From Verrucomicrobiota bacterium (GTDB taxonomy: Bacteria > Verrucomicrobiota > Verrucomicrobiia > Limisphaerales > JADJPG01), in NCBI GenBank assembly GCA_016713365.1, contig JADJPG010000005.1, forward strand, positions 147,654 to 211,653: DNA of 64,000 nt, read 5' to 3'. Within the stretch, counting starts at the first letter, position 1; every line of letters begins with the position of its first letter. Shown here piece by piece: positions 41,029 to 50,379 of the stretch. Under the pieces are notes generated by a model that did no database searches, had not been told where the DNA came from, and saw nothing but the letters and a program-made list of their open reading frames with translations. A program made the position numbers and the translations under genes.

Positions 41029-42620
41029 GATTTCACCTCAACGTTGTTGGATGGATTGGCTGACAAAGGATTGATGAGCCCAGCCGGCGACAGGCCGGAA
41101 GGCAAGGATGGCGAGAGCGACGGAGCCGGTTCGGCGGATGAAGACTTTTTCGGACGACGATCGAGAACCTTCTGTTCCTTGAGTTGAACGCCCACGCCGA
41201 GCAGGTGACGCATTTCGTCGATGTCATGATAGACGATGCGGTTCGGGCGAATCTCCGTGCGCTCAGAGAAGCGGTTGTTCAACTCGCGCGAAAGTCTCTC
41301 TTCGGGAACGTCGTTGAGCTTCTGCACATGGAGGATCAGTTCGTCGAGCTCAAGTGGATCGTCATTGTGCTTCCGAATCTCCAACTGCCAGGCACCGATG
41401 TTCGGCGCGTCGTCGAGCACATGCTCGAGTTGGTTGAAGTCCACGAGCGTGCCCTTGATCTTGTCGAGCTGCATGGACTTCACCTCCGAGTTTCGAGAGA
41501 TCTTCCCGATGAGCCGCGGAACGGTGCGACCGCAGTGTGGGCACGGCATGTAAACCAATCCGCCCTCAATGATGTCGCCGGTGCGGTAGCGGAGAACGAC
41601 GCTGCCGTGGGCATCGAGCGGAGTGAAGACCAGCTCGCCGGGCTCGCCTTCGCCGACCGCGATGCCGGTCTTTGGATCGACGACTTCGAAGATTCCGAGA
41701 TCCGGATAGAGATGATAGCCCGACGGCGTTTCATCGACATCGAACGGACATTCCGCCCACGCCATCTTCGCCTCAGTGAAACCGTAGGTGGAAAGCACCT
41801 GGACGTTTGGCGAACCGAGCTTGGCGGCAAGATTGCGCAACTTGCGACGCATGCCTTCGGCGACTTTTTCGCCACCAAGCACGAGGCGTTTGAGCGTGTC
41901 GCAGCGGATGCCTTCGTCCACCGCGTGGGTGAGCACATGGTAAAGGAACGTCGGCATGCCGATGAGAACGTCCGGTTTGATCTTTTGGATCATGCGGAGG
42001 TTTCCATCCGTGCCCATGACCTTCCCGCCGCCAGTGCCAACGGTGAAGACGCCGAACTCAGTCGAGGCATAGTGGGTAATCCAGAACGCGAGATGCGGCG
42101 CGTACGGAAACATGTTCAGCATCCGGTAGTCGCGCTTCGCATCGCAGACTTCCATGACGCGTTTGCCGGCGACGCTGAGGCGATCGATGTCGTAGTTCGT
42201 GTAGAGGAACGGCACCGGGTCAGCCGAGCGACCCGTCGTGCTGGTCATGAAAATCGGGCGATACTCGATCTCAAGCTCGCGTCGGACCGCTTCCCGCCCG
42301 TGCAACAGCGCGCGTCCGACAGTGGAGGGGCGTTTCGCTAGAATCTGTTGGTCGGGAATGAGGACGAAATCGCGCGAGCGCTGAGGATGCTCAGGGGTGT
42401 TCACGAGATCGGCCTTCGACGTGAACGGGATCTGCTCCAGATCCTCAACGGAGCGGATGGATTCGGCCTTCAGTCCATGACGCTCGAATACCTCGCGATA
42501 GAACGCGGAGAACGGCACCACCACGTCGCGCAGGTAGCGGTGCAACTTCTCGCCTTGGAGTCGGAGAATGACGTCCTTAGGCAGTTGTTGCCATTGGGTG
42601 GTGAGCAATTGGGACTTCAT
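41025..42620 (-). CDS. AMP-forming acyl/aryl-CoA ligase, PaaK-like
   Basis: 531 residues from ATG 42620; AAAGGA lies just upstream, while the longer open frame to 42914 is only a shadow of the patatin gene. Shared features of the phenylacetate-CoA ligase group: YREVFERHGLKAESIRSVEDLEQIPFTSK, the AMP-loop MTSTTGRSADPVPF, LSTYGFTEAKMAW, ELVFTPLDAHGSVVLRYRTGD and a zinc-like CPHCGRTVPRL. It activates a carboxylic acid as its CoA thioester; operon context indicates a fatty or aryl-alkanoic acid. A Pro/Ser-rich C-terminal tail (SAEPAPSLSPSLPSG) is unusual. Confidence 0.85.
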   Translation of the reverse strand: MKSQLLTTQWQQLPKDVILRLQGEKLHRYLRDVVVPFSAFYREVFERHGLKAESIRSVEDLEQIPFTSKADLVNTPEHPQRSRDFVLIPDQQILAKRPSTVGRALLHGREAVRRELEIEYRPIFMTSTTGRSADPVPFLYTNYDIDRLSVAGKRVMEVCDAKRDYRMLNMFPYAPHLAFWITHYASTEFGVFTVGTGGGKVMGTDGNLRMIQKIKPDVLIGMPTFLYHVLTHAVDEGIRCDTLKRLVLGGEKVAEGMRRKLRNLAAKLGSPNVQVLSTYGFTEAKMAWAECPFDVDETPSGYHLYPDLGIFEVVDPKTGIAVGEGEPGELVFTPLDAHGSVVLRYRTGDIIEGGLVYMPCPHCGRTVPRLIGKISRNSEVKSMQLDKIKGTLVDFNQLEHVLDDAPNIGAWQLEIRKHNDDPLELDELILHVQKLNDVPEERLSRELNNRFSERTEIRPNRIVYHDIDEMRHLLGVGVQLKEQKVLDRRPKKSSSAEPAPSLSPSLPSGLSPAGLINPLSANPSNNVEVKS

Positions 42621-44271
42621 AGGTCGGTTCCTTTCGGTTGACCAGGGCTTTGATTTCTTCCAAATGGGATTCCGCCTCGCGGCGTCCGATGGCGATGTAT
42701 TTGCCGGGGCGACGGAAGTCGTGCCACCGACCGTCGAACGACAGCGGGCGAACCACGACATCCGCAAACTGACAGGCGTGTTCGGCGACTTGCATCTGCG
42801 CGCCGTTAAAGCTGCGCATGATGGTATCGAGCACGTTTCCTGGGGCGAAGTAATTGAGGTAGCGATTGAGGAAGGCTTTGATCTGGTTCGTCTTCCTGCC
42901 GCGACGGGAATCACGTTCGCGGCTCATCTCCAAGTGGGTTCGCAAGTAGGCGGGAGTGGGGATGGTGTTGATGGCGATGATCCGTTCGATGCCCATCTCT
43001 TCGAGAACATCGACCGGGAGAGGATCGGCGATGCCACCGTCGATGTAGAGTTCACCTTCCACTTCCACCGGAACGCACGCGCCCGGAATCGCACTGCTGG
43101 CGTGGACGGCCGCCGCAACTTCGCCTGAGGAAAATACAACCCGATCCAGTGTAGCGAGGTGAGTGGCAACGATGCGAAGCGGGCGAACCACCTCGGAGAA
43201 GTGCGCATCGCCGATGGCGCGTTTGAGGCGTTGCTTCACCTTTTCGCCGCGAAGGAATCCCTGGCGAGGCAGGATGAACGGGTCGATGAGATCGAACAGT
43301 CCCCAACGATGCTCCAGCTCGCGGGCTTGACGTTCCATCGCGACTCCGTCGTAGCCCGCTGCCCATACTGCACCTATGTACGAGCCCATGCTGCAGCCTG
43401 CGACGACGTCGACTTCGATGCCGTTTTCTTCCAGCACTTGAATCACACCGATGTGAGCCAGGCCGCGCGCGCCACCGGACGAGAGGGCCAAGCCAACCCG
43501 GCGATGGCCAACTTCGCGAGCGAGACGGCGGATGTCGGAATTGAAATCGCGATCCGGCCACCGGCGGAGTCCCTGAGCGGCCGCGAGCGTCGGGCATCCA
43601 TGGATGAATCCGTGGACCGCACCACCCATTTGCTTTAAGAGGGCATTGAAATGTTCCTCGCCCTTCTCACGACAGGCGATGGTTCGAACATTGATGTGTT
43701 CCCCGCGCGGGATGGCTTGGAGTCCGCGCAGGAGCAAATCGCGAGAGTAGAGATCCTCCGTCTTCGGCTGAACCAGGAGAAACACCCGGTCGGATTCCAC
43801 GAGGCATTTCAAGAGGAGCGATGGGACGACTTCGTGCCCCGCGTGCAGCACCAGGTGCTGGAAGTGCGTTGCGCAATGCCCAACAAGCGAACTGAGGGCT
43901 TCTTCGTCGTCAAAGCTTTCGGGCGGTAGCAACCGAAGGATGGCAACACCGCCCTCCGTCGTCTCGATCTGCCCGGCCAACCCAAACTCTCCGTTAATCT
44001 GCGTTATCGTCCGCGCCCAGGCAGCAAGCGAGTAGCGGGCTCCCGGAGCCGCCACGTGAACAAGCAACACGGTCGAGCCCGTTTCGGCTCGGAGAGAGTG
44101 AGAGAACGTTTCAGAGATGAACTCGGTCGGGAGATGAGCCGATGCAGCGCAGACGGTCACCACCCGGTCCGGCTTCGCGGGAGGAAGAACCGGAGAACGG
44201 GACCGGGACGAGGGCAGAAGAATTCTCCTGCGCTCAGCTTCCGGACTTAGAGAATGGAGTTGAACATTCAT
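42577..44271 (-). CDS. patatin-like phospholipase with extra N-terminal domain
   Basis: 564 residues from ATG 44271 (ATG 44310 possible). The patatin domain starts near residue 258: oxyanion loop SSGGARGLAHIG, nucleophile serine in GCSMGSYIG (about S294), and catalytic aspartate in DGGIADPLP. It releases fatty acids from phospholipids or storage lipids. The preceding 245 residues (VVTVCAASAHLPTEFISETF, VLLVHVAAPGA, VFLLVQPKTED, RTIACREKGEEHF) have the strand pattern of a degenerate MinD/P-loop domain, as in NTE-type proteins. Its end overlaps the CoA-ligase start by 44 bases, so lipase and ligase are coupled: release, then activation of the fatty acid. Confidence 0.88.
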   Translation of the reverse strand: MNVQLHSLSPEAERRRILLPSSRSRSPVLPPAKPDRVVTVCAASAHLPTEFISETFSHSLRAETGSTVLLVHVAAPGARYSLAAWARTITQINGEFGLAGQIETTEGGVAILRLLPPESFDDEEALSSLVGHCATHFQHLVLHAGHEVVPSLLLKCLVESDRVFLLVQPKTEDLYSRDLLLRGLQAIPRGEHINVRTIACREKGEEHFNALLKQMGGAVHGFIHGCPTLAAAQGLRRWPDRDFNSDIRRLAREVGHRRVGLALSSGGARGLAHIGVIQVLEENGIEVDVVAGCSMGSYIGAVWAAGYDGVAMERQARELEHRWGLFDLIDPFILPRQGFLRGEKVKQRLKRAIGDAHFSEVVRPLRIVATHLATLDRVVFSSGEVAAAVHASSAIPGACVPVEVEGELYIDGGIADPLPVDVLEEMGIERIIAINTIPTPAYLRTHLEMSRERDSRRGRKTNQIKAFLNRYLNYFAPGNVLDTIMRSFNGAQMQVAEHACQFADVVVRPLSFDGRWHDFRRPGKYIAIGRREAESHLEEIKALVNRKEPTYEVPIAHHPMATTA

Positions 44272-44405
44272 CACCGTCGCCTTGACCGCGACAGTGCTGA
44301 GATAAGGCACCCTGCTCTCTTCAGCTCTTGGAGCTGAAGCTCAGCGGACCGTCGCCGGTCATGATGTTACGAGCGCTGCTACCTAAGTTCATTGTGCCTT
44401 ATACC

Positions 44406-44433
44406 AATATAAAACGAGTTCTTATCACGTCAA
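44406..44433 (-). promoter_or_regulatory. sigma-70-type promoter of the fatty-acid operon
   Basis: Reading the minus strand: TTGACG (44433-44428), exactly 17 bases, then TATATT (44411-44406), 135 bases before the patatin ATG. Both hexamers are close to consensus, and the spacing is ideal. The 200-base gap upstream of the operon is otherwise empty. Confidence 0.6.
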
Positions 44434-44513
44434 TCGACGGCGATGATTTTCCTCCAAAAATCTTCAAAAAAAACGCAGCGCACCGGACGAGTCCAATGCG
44501 GCGGGCCGAAACT

Positions 44514-45626
44514 TCAGAAGTAGCGGAAGAATGACTTCGAACGAAGCTTCTCGATCCACTTCTTCTGCAAACGCGCTCGTTCCTGCAGCAAAAGATCCTT
44601 TTCGATCTCATCCCGAACCTCGGCAAGCGACTTGGTTCGTGCAATCTGCTTTTCTTCGACCTGCATCAGGTAGAACACTTGCGGATTCGGCACTGCGTCA
44701 GCCGTTCCCTTGCCTTCAGCCGGCTTAACCTCCTCAACGAAGGAGTCCTTCTCTCGTTCATTGAACCGCCGAGCCTGAACCAATTCACCCGCCGGTCCAT
44801 ACTGGCTGACCCAGTAGGTGCCATCAGACGCGGAACTCATGCTGATGACCCGGCTGCAAAGTCCAGTCGCAGTCCCCGAAGCGATCTCCCACAAGCCCCG
44901 GCGCAATTGGGAATCCTGTTTCCAGCCCCACTGTCCACCCTGCCGGCGATCGGGTCCCTCCGAATAGGTCGAAGCCATCTCAGCAAACGGCGCACCTCCA
45001 TCAATCTTTGCCCTAATTTGCGCCGCCAGCTTCCGCACTTCATCTACATCGGCATTCTGCGGCCGATTCAATACGATAACCCGCAGTTTCACCTGATCGC
45101 CAAGTTTGTAGTTCTGCGCGTTCGTCTGGTAATGACGCTCAATCTTGGCAGGGGAAATCAGCAGCGCCTCGCGGACATTCTTCCGCTCCATGATCTGCGT
45201 GATGATTTTCTCACGCTCCCGCTGGCGGAAAGTTTCCCATGTAATGCCCTGCGCCTGGAGAGTCTTGGTCAAGGTCACGCGGTCGCCAAATTGTTCCCGG
45301 ATGCGATCCTTGATCACGTCGTCAATGTAACTCTCTTGGATCACTCCGCCGAGGTTCTTGAAGTCGCGCAGAATCATCTGGCGATCGACCAACGCCTCCA
45401 ACGCCTCGGTGATGGCCGAATCGGTCTTCTGCTGCAACATCCGGGCATCGTTAAAATAAGTCCGCTCGTACAAGCTGACGGTCGGCGCGGCCGCTTCACG
45501 CACATCCTGGACGGTAATCACCGTGTCGTCAGCAATGGCAGCGATGCCATTGACAAGCTTGAACTCGGCGCGAGCATCGCAAACGGCCAGCGCCGCCAGG
45601 GTGGTAATGAGGATCGTCGTTCTCAT
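44514..45626 (-). CDS. SurA-like periplasmic peptidyl-prolyl isomerase
   Basis: 370 residues. Signal peptide MRTTILITTLAALAVCDARA. A SurA-type N-terminal helical region (LVNGIAAIADDTVITVQDVRE, ALEALVDRQMILRDF, IDDVIKDRIREQFG) is followed by the parvulin-like domain (VKLRVIVLNRPQ, APFAEMASTYSEGPDRRQGGQWGW) and a closing helix (EVRDEIEKDLLLQERARLQKKWIEKLR). The parvulin core is shortened compared with PpiC, so activity may be weak. SurA helps outer-membrane proteins to fold; many such proteins are encoded here. Confidence 0.8.
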   Translation of the reverse strand: MRTTILITTLAALAVCDARAEFKLVNGIAAIADDTVITVQDVREAAAPTVSLYERTYFNDARMLQQKTDSAITEALEALVDRQMILRDFKNLGGVIQESYIDDVIKDRIREQFGDRVTLTKTLQAQGITWETFRQREREKIITQIMERKNVREALLISPAKIERHYQTNAQNYKLGDQVKLRVIVLNRPQNADVDEVRKLAAQIRAKIDGGAPFAEMASTYSEGPDRRQGGQWGWKQDSQLRRGLWEIASGTATGLCSRVISMSSASDGTYWVSQYGPAGELVQARRFNEREKDSFVEEVKPAEGKGTADAVPNPQVFYLMQVEEKQIARTKSLAEVRDEIEKDLLLQERARLQKKWIEKLRSKSFFRYF

Positions 45627-45723
45627 GCAAGAGGCGGGCGGATACTAGGAGCGCCCCTTCACAGGGTCAAGGAACGAGCCTCGTGATAATTCGAAGGACG
45701 ATTCGCCGGGCAATAGGCTGTTA

Positions 45724-47256
45724 CTACGGCGCGGCAGGAAGCTGCCAGCACCAGTCACCATTCATCGCATCCACCGCATTGCCGGACTTGGTCGCGCCCG
45801 GCTGCCCGTCCTCGTCGAGTTGATTCCATCCCACCGAATACAACACAAACCGTCCATCCGCCTCCAACCGATACTTAGGCAACTCACCGGTAATGACGTC
45901 GACCGGGATTCGTTCGATGAATTCAGGCACCAACGGATCGAGATTCGACGGATACTTTCCGTGTTTGAGCCGGTATCGCTCCAAGGCACATGCCGTCAAT
46001 GCAAGATCCACGGACGCCTGCGCGTGAGCGAACTTTGAGGCCGATTTGCCCACCGCCGGAAACATCAGCCTGGCAAATATGTTGAACATACCAGCCCCCT
46101 TCAAATCTGGTGCCTCGTCGATCCTGTTGGCAAGGTCAGTATGCACGCGGTGTTTTTCGGCGTCGATCACCGGCAGACAACGTTCTTGAAACAGCCGGTT
46201 CAGAGTCAATTGATTCAATCGATACCAGCCCGCGGGGATGAAACGACTCACGCCATTCGCTCCACCCGGCATTCCGTCTCCCACATCTCCCAAGCTGGAA
46301 AACGAAATCTTGCCCGTTCGCAATTCGTCAATCGTGGCATTCCCAAACGCGCGCTCCGTCCGAATGGCAACTCCATAGGACGCGAGAAAATCCATCTTTG
46401 CCAGAATCTGCTGAAACTCGACCAACTGTGTCTCCGACCACTCATGTCGTACCGCACCTTCCCACAACGGCTGCATGGCAAGTTGGAGCGACGCAATGCG
46501 GACCAACTGCGAAATCAACAGCGGCTCGCTCTTCAAAATGTCCGCAAACCGCAATCCCAACTTCACATCCTCGAACGCCCCCTGCTTTTGATCCGCAGCC
46601 AGCCTCGCCACCGCGCGCAGCCTCAATGTTTGCGAGATGCCCTTGAGCGAGGCGAGGTGCGGGAGAAGCATTCGGAAGTTTTCACTATAGTCCAAGCGAA
46701 ACGCCGAATGAGGGCGCACGCTAGCCGCAGAAAACTCGGCAAACTCATCATCAAACTCCTTCAAAGTATCGAGTATCGCGCGCCCAGCCGCCTTCTGACT
46801 CCCCGCATCGTCGGTCGAGTTCGTGGAGAGAAACCGCTGCCACGGAACTAAATCCATGGAAATCCCCAGCTGCCAATGCCCCGGAGCGGGCGATTTGCGG
46901 CGGCCTTGATTCTGAAATATCGCTCCAATGGCCGTAACCCGATCCCTCAATTCCGAGTTGTTCCAGCGCATCCCCTGCCCCGGAGGTTTGGTGAAATCAT
47001 TCAGCGTAGCGAGCAACGGCGTCGTCGCAAAATTCTGATCATCCGGCACCGACGCAGGAATGAAATCCGTGGGGTCAAACTTCTCCCCCTTTGCCTCCCA
47101 TTCACTGCGGAACGCCCGCCATTCGCTCTCACCTCGCCAGTTCACATATATGACGCCACCGAGCAAGGCGAGGATCAGCAGAACAACAAAGCCGGCGAAG
47201 TACTTGAACAAACGCCGCATCAGCGACGGCGAGGAATCAGAGGACATGTCAGACAT
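45724..47256 (-). CDS. membrane-anchored protein of unknown function
   Basis: 510 residues. One N-terminal transmembrane helix (LFKYFAGFVVLLILALLGGVIYVNW), the remainder probably periplasmic. Long helical regions rich in Leu/Ala (LASLKGISQTLRLRAVARLAADQ, LVRIASLQLAMQPLW). A C-terminal pseudopilin-like module reads CALERYRLKHGKYPSNLDPLVPE... DGRFVLYSVGWNQLDEDG, a pattern common to large verrucomicrobial families. No enzyme motif. It is a lone gene between the isomerase and the oxidoreductase. Confidence 0.7.
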   Translation of the reverse strand: MSDMSSDSSPSLMRRLFKYFAGFVVLLILALLGGVIYVNWRGESEWRAFRSEWEAKGEKFDPTDFIPASVPDDQNFATTPLLATLNDFTKPPGQGMRWNNSELRDRVTAIGAIFQNQGRRKSPAPGHWQLGISMDLVPWQRFLSTNSTDDAGSQKAAGRAILDTLKEFDDEFAEFSAASVRPHSAFRLDYSENFRMLLPHLASLKGISQTLRLRAVARLAADQKQGAFEDVKLGLRFADILKSEPLLISQLVRIASLQLAMQPLWEGAVRHEWSETQLVEFQQILAKMDFLASYGVAIRTERAFGNATIDELRTGKISFSSLGDVGDGMPGGANGVSRFIPAGWYRLNQLTLNRLFQERCLPVIDAEKHRVHTDLANRIDEAPDLKGAGMFNIFARLMFPAVGKSASKFAHAQASVDLALTACALERYRLKHGKYPSNLDPLVPEFIERIPVDVITGELPKYRLEADGRFVLYSVGWNQLDEDGQPGATKSGNAVDAMNGDWCWQLPAAP

Positions 47257-47322
47257 GAACCCTTCGACAAGGATCCCGTCAATCTCTCACGAGGAAATTT
47301 TATGAGTCGATGTAGGCTGGTT

Positions 47323-48390
47323 TCAACCGAGACGCACTTCCTTGCCGCTGGCGGCCGACGCATACAAGGCATCGAGCACCTGCTGCACTTTCAGCGATTC
47401 CTCCGGAGGCACCAGCATCTTCTTCCCATCCAGCACGCACTGCACGAAGTGATGCACCCGATCCTCCGGGAATGGCACCTTGCTTGCGTTGTACTGGATG
47501 GTTTCCTGCGCATCGACAGTGTTCCGGAACATCTTCGACGGAAACAAACTGAACCCCGCCGCGGTGCCGAACATGTCGATCCCATACTCGCGCGCCTGTT
47601 GATTCTGGAAGCACGCCCAGCCGACCTCCATCGAGATGCTGCGACCGCTCTTCAAACGCAGCAACGCCACGCCGTAGTCCTCCACGTCAAACGGTCGTTT
47701 TGGATCCACCTCGCTCCGGCCCCAGTCCATTTCACCCAACCCGCGCGGCCCAAACTTCGCGTACGTCTGGGCAGAGACCGTCGTCACATCGAACTCCTTC
47801 ATCAAGTGCAGGCAGGTATCGAGCAAATGAACTCCAAGATCATAAATGCAGCCGCCGCCCGCCTGACTCTTCTGGGTAAACCACGAGCCGATCCGCGGAA
47901 TCCCGGCGCGCCTCAGCCAGAAACACCGGATATGGTACAACTCACCCAGATCCCCGCGATCGATCACCTGCTTGGCGAGCTGCGTGTGACGGTTGAAACG
48001 AAAATTCTGCGCGACCATCAACGTTCGCTTCATTGACTTCGCGACTTCGATCATCTTCGCCGCGTCCTTCGCATTGGTCGCCATCGGTTTCTCGACCAGC
48101 ACATGCTTCCGCGCCTTCAAGGCCTCGATCACCACCGGCGCGTGCAAATGATTCGGCAGGGCGACGATCACCGCGTCGATATCCGGCTGCTCCAACAGCT
48201 CATGATAATCCGAGTAGCTGCGCGGGACGCCGTAGCGCACCGTCCCTTCCCTCGCGCGTTGCGGATTGGTTTCCGCCAGCGCCACCGCCGCGGCACGATG
48301 GCAGGTGGTGAGACTGTGCAGGTGATCCATGCCGATTCCCCCTACCCCGATGACCGCACAACGAAGCTTGTCTGGCATAGCGCTTGGCAA
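47323..48390 (-). CDS. Gfo/Idh/MocA-family NAD(P)-dependent oxidoreductase
   Basis: 355 residues. Rossmann fold at the N-terminus (AVIGVGGIGMDHL), the family EKPMA motif near residue 98, and in the second half the substrate-domain pattern GGCIYDLGVHLLDTC. These enzymes oxidise or reduce sugars, inositols or related compounds. Verrucomicrobia carry many paralogues, and no sugar gene is next to it, so the substrate stays open. Confidence 0.9.
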   Translation of the reverse strand: MPSAMPDKLRCAVIGVGGIGMDHLHSLTTCHRAAAVALAETNPQRAREGTVRYGVPRSYSDYHELLEQPDIDAVIVALPNHLHAPVVIEALKARKHVLVEKPMATNAKDAAKMIEVAKSMKRTLMVAQNFRFNRHTQLAKQVIDRGDLGELYHIRCFWLRRAGIPRIGSWFTQKSQAGGGCIYDLGVHLLDTCLHLMKEFDVTTVSAQTYAKFGPRGLGEMDWGRSEVDPKRPFDVEDYGVALLRLKSGRSISMEVGWACFQNQQAREYGIDMFGTAAGFSLFPSKMFRNTVDAQETIQYNASKVPFPEDRVHHFVQCVLDGKKMLVPPEESLKVQQVLDALYASAASGKEVRLG

Positions 48391-48528
48391 TGATGAGTTT
48401 AGTGCATCCGTTGAAACTGAATCACTTATAGTTTCTCGATCCTACCACGGTCAAGGAAAGACCAGTCTATTGACCAGCAGGGTATTGAAAACCACCTCCC
48501 TCCTACTGCACAAACAACCAGTTTCGCC

Positions 48529-50205
48529 TCACGGAACCGCCAGCAACGCCTCGGCGTGCTTTCTTGCAGCATCGCTCTGACCACCCAGCATGCGGGCCAG
48601 TTCGCTCACCCGGCTCGACTTCTCCAGCAGCTCGATTTCGGAAATCGTGCGGCCGGCTTTCACCTGCTTGCTCACGACGTAATGCGCGTCCGCATGAGCC
48701 GCCACGGGAGCCAGATGCGTGATGCATAGCACCTGACGCTGCTTCGCGATCTGTCGCATCTTCTCGCCCACCGCATTTGCCGTCTCACCGCCCACATTCG
48801 CGTCCACTTCATCGAACACCAGCACCGGAATCTCATCCACCGCCGCCAGCACCGTTTTCAGCGCCAACATCACCCGAGCCATTTCGCCGGACGATGCGAT
48901 TGCTCGCAGCGGACGCGGTGGCTCACCGGGATTCGGCGCGAACTGAAATTCGATCGTATCGAGCCCGGTCGCCGTGAAACCCGCTGCCGACAACGACTCC
49001 GCCGTGGAAATCGCGACATCGAAGAGGCTTTGCTTGAATCCCAGCGCGCCCAGCTGTTTCACCACCGCTTTGCTCAACTGCGGCACCAGCTTCCGGCGCT
49101 GCGCTGAAAGGTCGCGGCCCGCACGGAGAATCTCCGCATCCAGCTTCGCGATCCCGGCATTGATCCGGTTCAACTCCTCGTCCCGCTGCTCCAGGCTCTG
49201 TAACTTGCGAGACGCCTCGGCACCGAACTCGATCACACTCGCGAGCGTCGCGCCGTACTTTCGCTTGAGGGAGTGGACGAGATTCAAGCGCTCCTCCAGT
49301 TCGCGCAGACGCGCCGGGTCGAGCTCCACGCGATCGATGTAGCGGGACAATTCAGTCTGCAGTTCGCTCAAGGCGTTCAGCGACTGGCCGTGCAACTCCG
49401 CGAGTGGTAATGCCGCGGCATCGACGCGTTGCAACTCGTGCAACGTCCGCCCCAGGGAGCTCGCCTGCGAGAGGAGCGAATTGTCATCCTCGCTCAACAG
49501 GTTCAACGCCGTCTGCCCCAGCTCCAGCAGACGGGCGGCGTTGCTGGCGCGCTGGTAATCCTGCTCCAGCTCCGTCTCCTCGTCCGGCTGCAGCTTTGCT
49601 TCTGAGATCTCCCGGACCTGGAAGCGCAACAAGTCGAGCTGTTGCGCGTAGGTTTTCTCGTCGACGATCAGCGCGGACTTCTCCGCTTCCAAAGCGCCAC
49701 GCCGGCGGACCAGTTCACCGAACGCATCACGGCCCGGCTGGAGCGCACCGAATGCATCGAGAATGGAAAGCTGCTTCGACGCGTGCAGCAGGGACTGATG
49801 ATCATGCGGCCCGTGGATGTCCACCAGCCACTCGCCAAGCGCGCCGAGCGTCTGGAGCGTCGTGGGCGATCCGTTCACGAACTGCTTGTTCGTTCCCGCG
49901 TTGGTGAAAGTGCGCTTGAGAACCAGCTGACCATCTTCACACGGCTCAAGGCCATTCTCGTCGAGGAATCCCGCCAGCGGCACCTTGAGTCTGCGCACAT
50001 CGAAGACCGCCTCCACCGAGCAACCGTCGGCGCCGCTGCGGATGAGCGTGCGATCCGCGCGTTCGCCGAGCACGAGATTGAGCGCGCCGATCAAGATCGA
50101 CTTGCCGGCACCCGTCTCGCCGGTGATGACGTTCAGGCCCGGCTGGAGTTCCAGCGTCAGGTCCGCAACGAGGGCGAGATTTTTGATGCGCAGCGTGGTC
50201 AGCAT
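48529..50205 (-). CDS. recN: DNA repair protein RecN
   Basis: 558 residues, normal length. SMC-like ATPase acting in double-strand-break repair. N-terminal Walker A ITGETGAGKSIL with LRIKNLALVADL in front; central long coiled coil (about 155-355); C-terminal LASSGEMARVMLALKTVL signature followed by VLVFDEVDANVGGETA and the H-loop VLCITHLAPVAAHAD. No LexA-like box seen upstream. Confidence 0.96.
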   Translation of the reverse strand: MLTTLRIKNLALVADLTLELQPGLNVITGETGAGKSILIGALNLVLGERADRTLIRSGADGCSVEAVFDVRRLKVPLAGFLDENGLEPCEDGQLVLKRTFTNAGTNKQFVNGSPTTLQTLGALGEWLVDIHGPHDHQSLLHASKQLSILDAFGALQPGRDAFGELVRRRGALEAEKSALIVDEKTYAQQLDLLRFQVREISEAKLQPDEETELEQDYQRASNAARLLELGQTALNLLSEDDNSLLSQASSLGRTLHELQRVDAAALPLAELHGQSLNALSELQTELSRYIDRVELDPARLRELEERLNLVHSLKRKYGATLASVIEFGAEASRKLQSLEQRDEELNRINAGIAKLDAEILRAGRDLSAQRRKLVPQLSKAVVKQLGALGFKQSLFDVAISTAESLSAAGFTATGLDTIEFQFAPNPGEPPRPLRAIASSGEMARVMLALKTVLAAVDEIPVLVFDEVDANVGGETANAVGEKMRQIAKQRQVLCITHLAPVAAHADAHYVVSKQVKAGRTISEIELLEKSSRVSELARMLGGQSDAARKHAEALLAVP

Positions 50206-50379
50206 GACGGAATTTCTTCGCGCCGAATTTGGCCGCTGTGCTAAGGTTCGGCAAAAGAAATCTTAGGCATGCCTGTTCCAACCACGAAACTTGCAGAGCG
50301 CGCGGAATCCGCCTCGTTCCCCCGGCCCGGCCCGGCAATCCACCTCCGAATTGGTTACACGGGATTGAGGGCTTGATTC

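Noticed and set aside
39340..41187. 615-codon plus-strand open frame
   Set aside because: It lies antisense to the FadJ-like and thiolase genes; the Arg/His-rich translation has no recognisable features.
41184..42341. 385-codon plus-strand open frame
   Set aside because: Antisense shadow of the CoA ligase gene, with no domain and no neighbours in phase.
42621..42914. N-terminal extension of the CoA ligase frame
   Set aside because: It lies inside the patatin gene in another frame; ATG 42620 has a good ribosome binding site.
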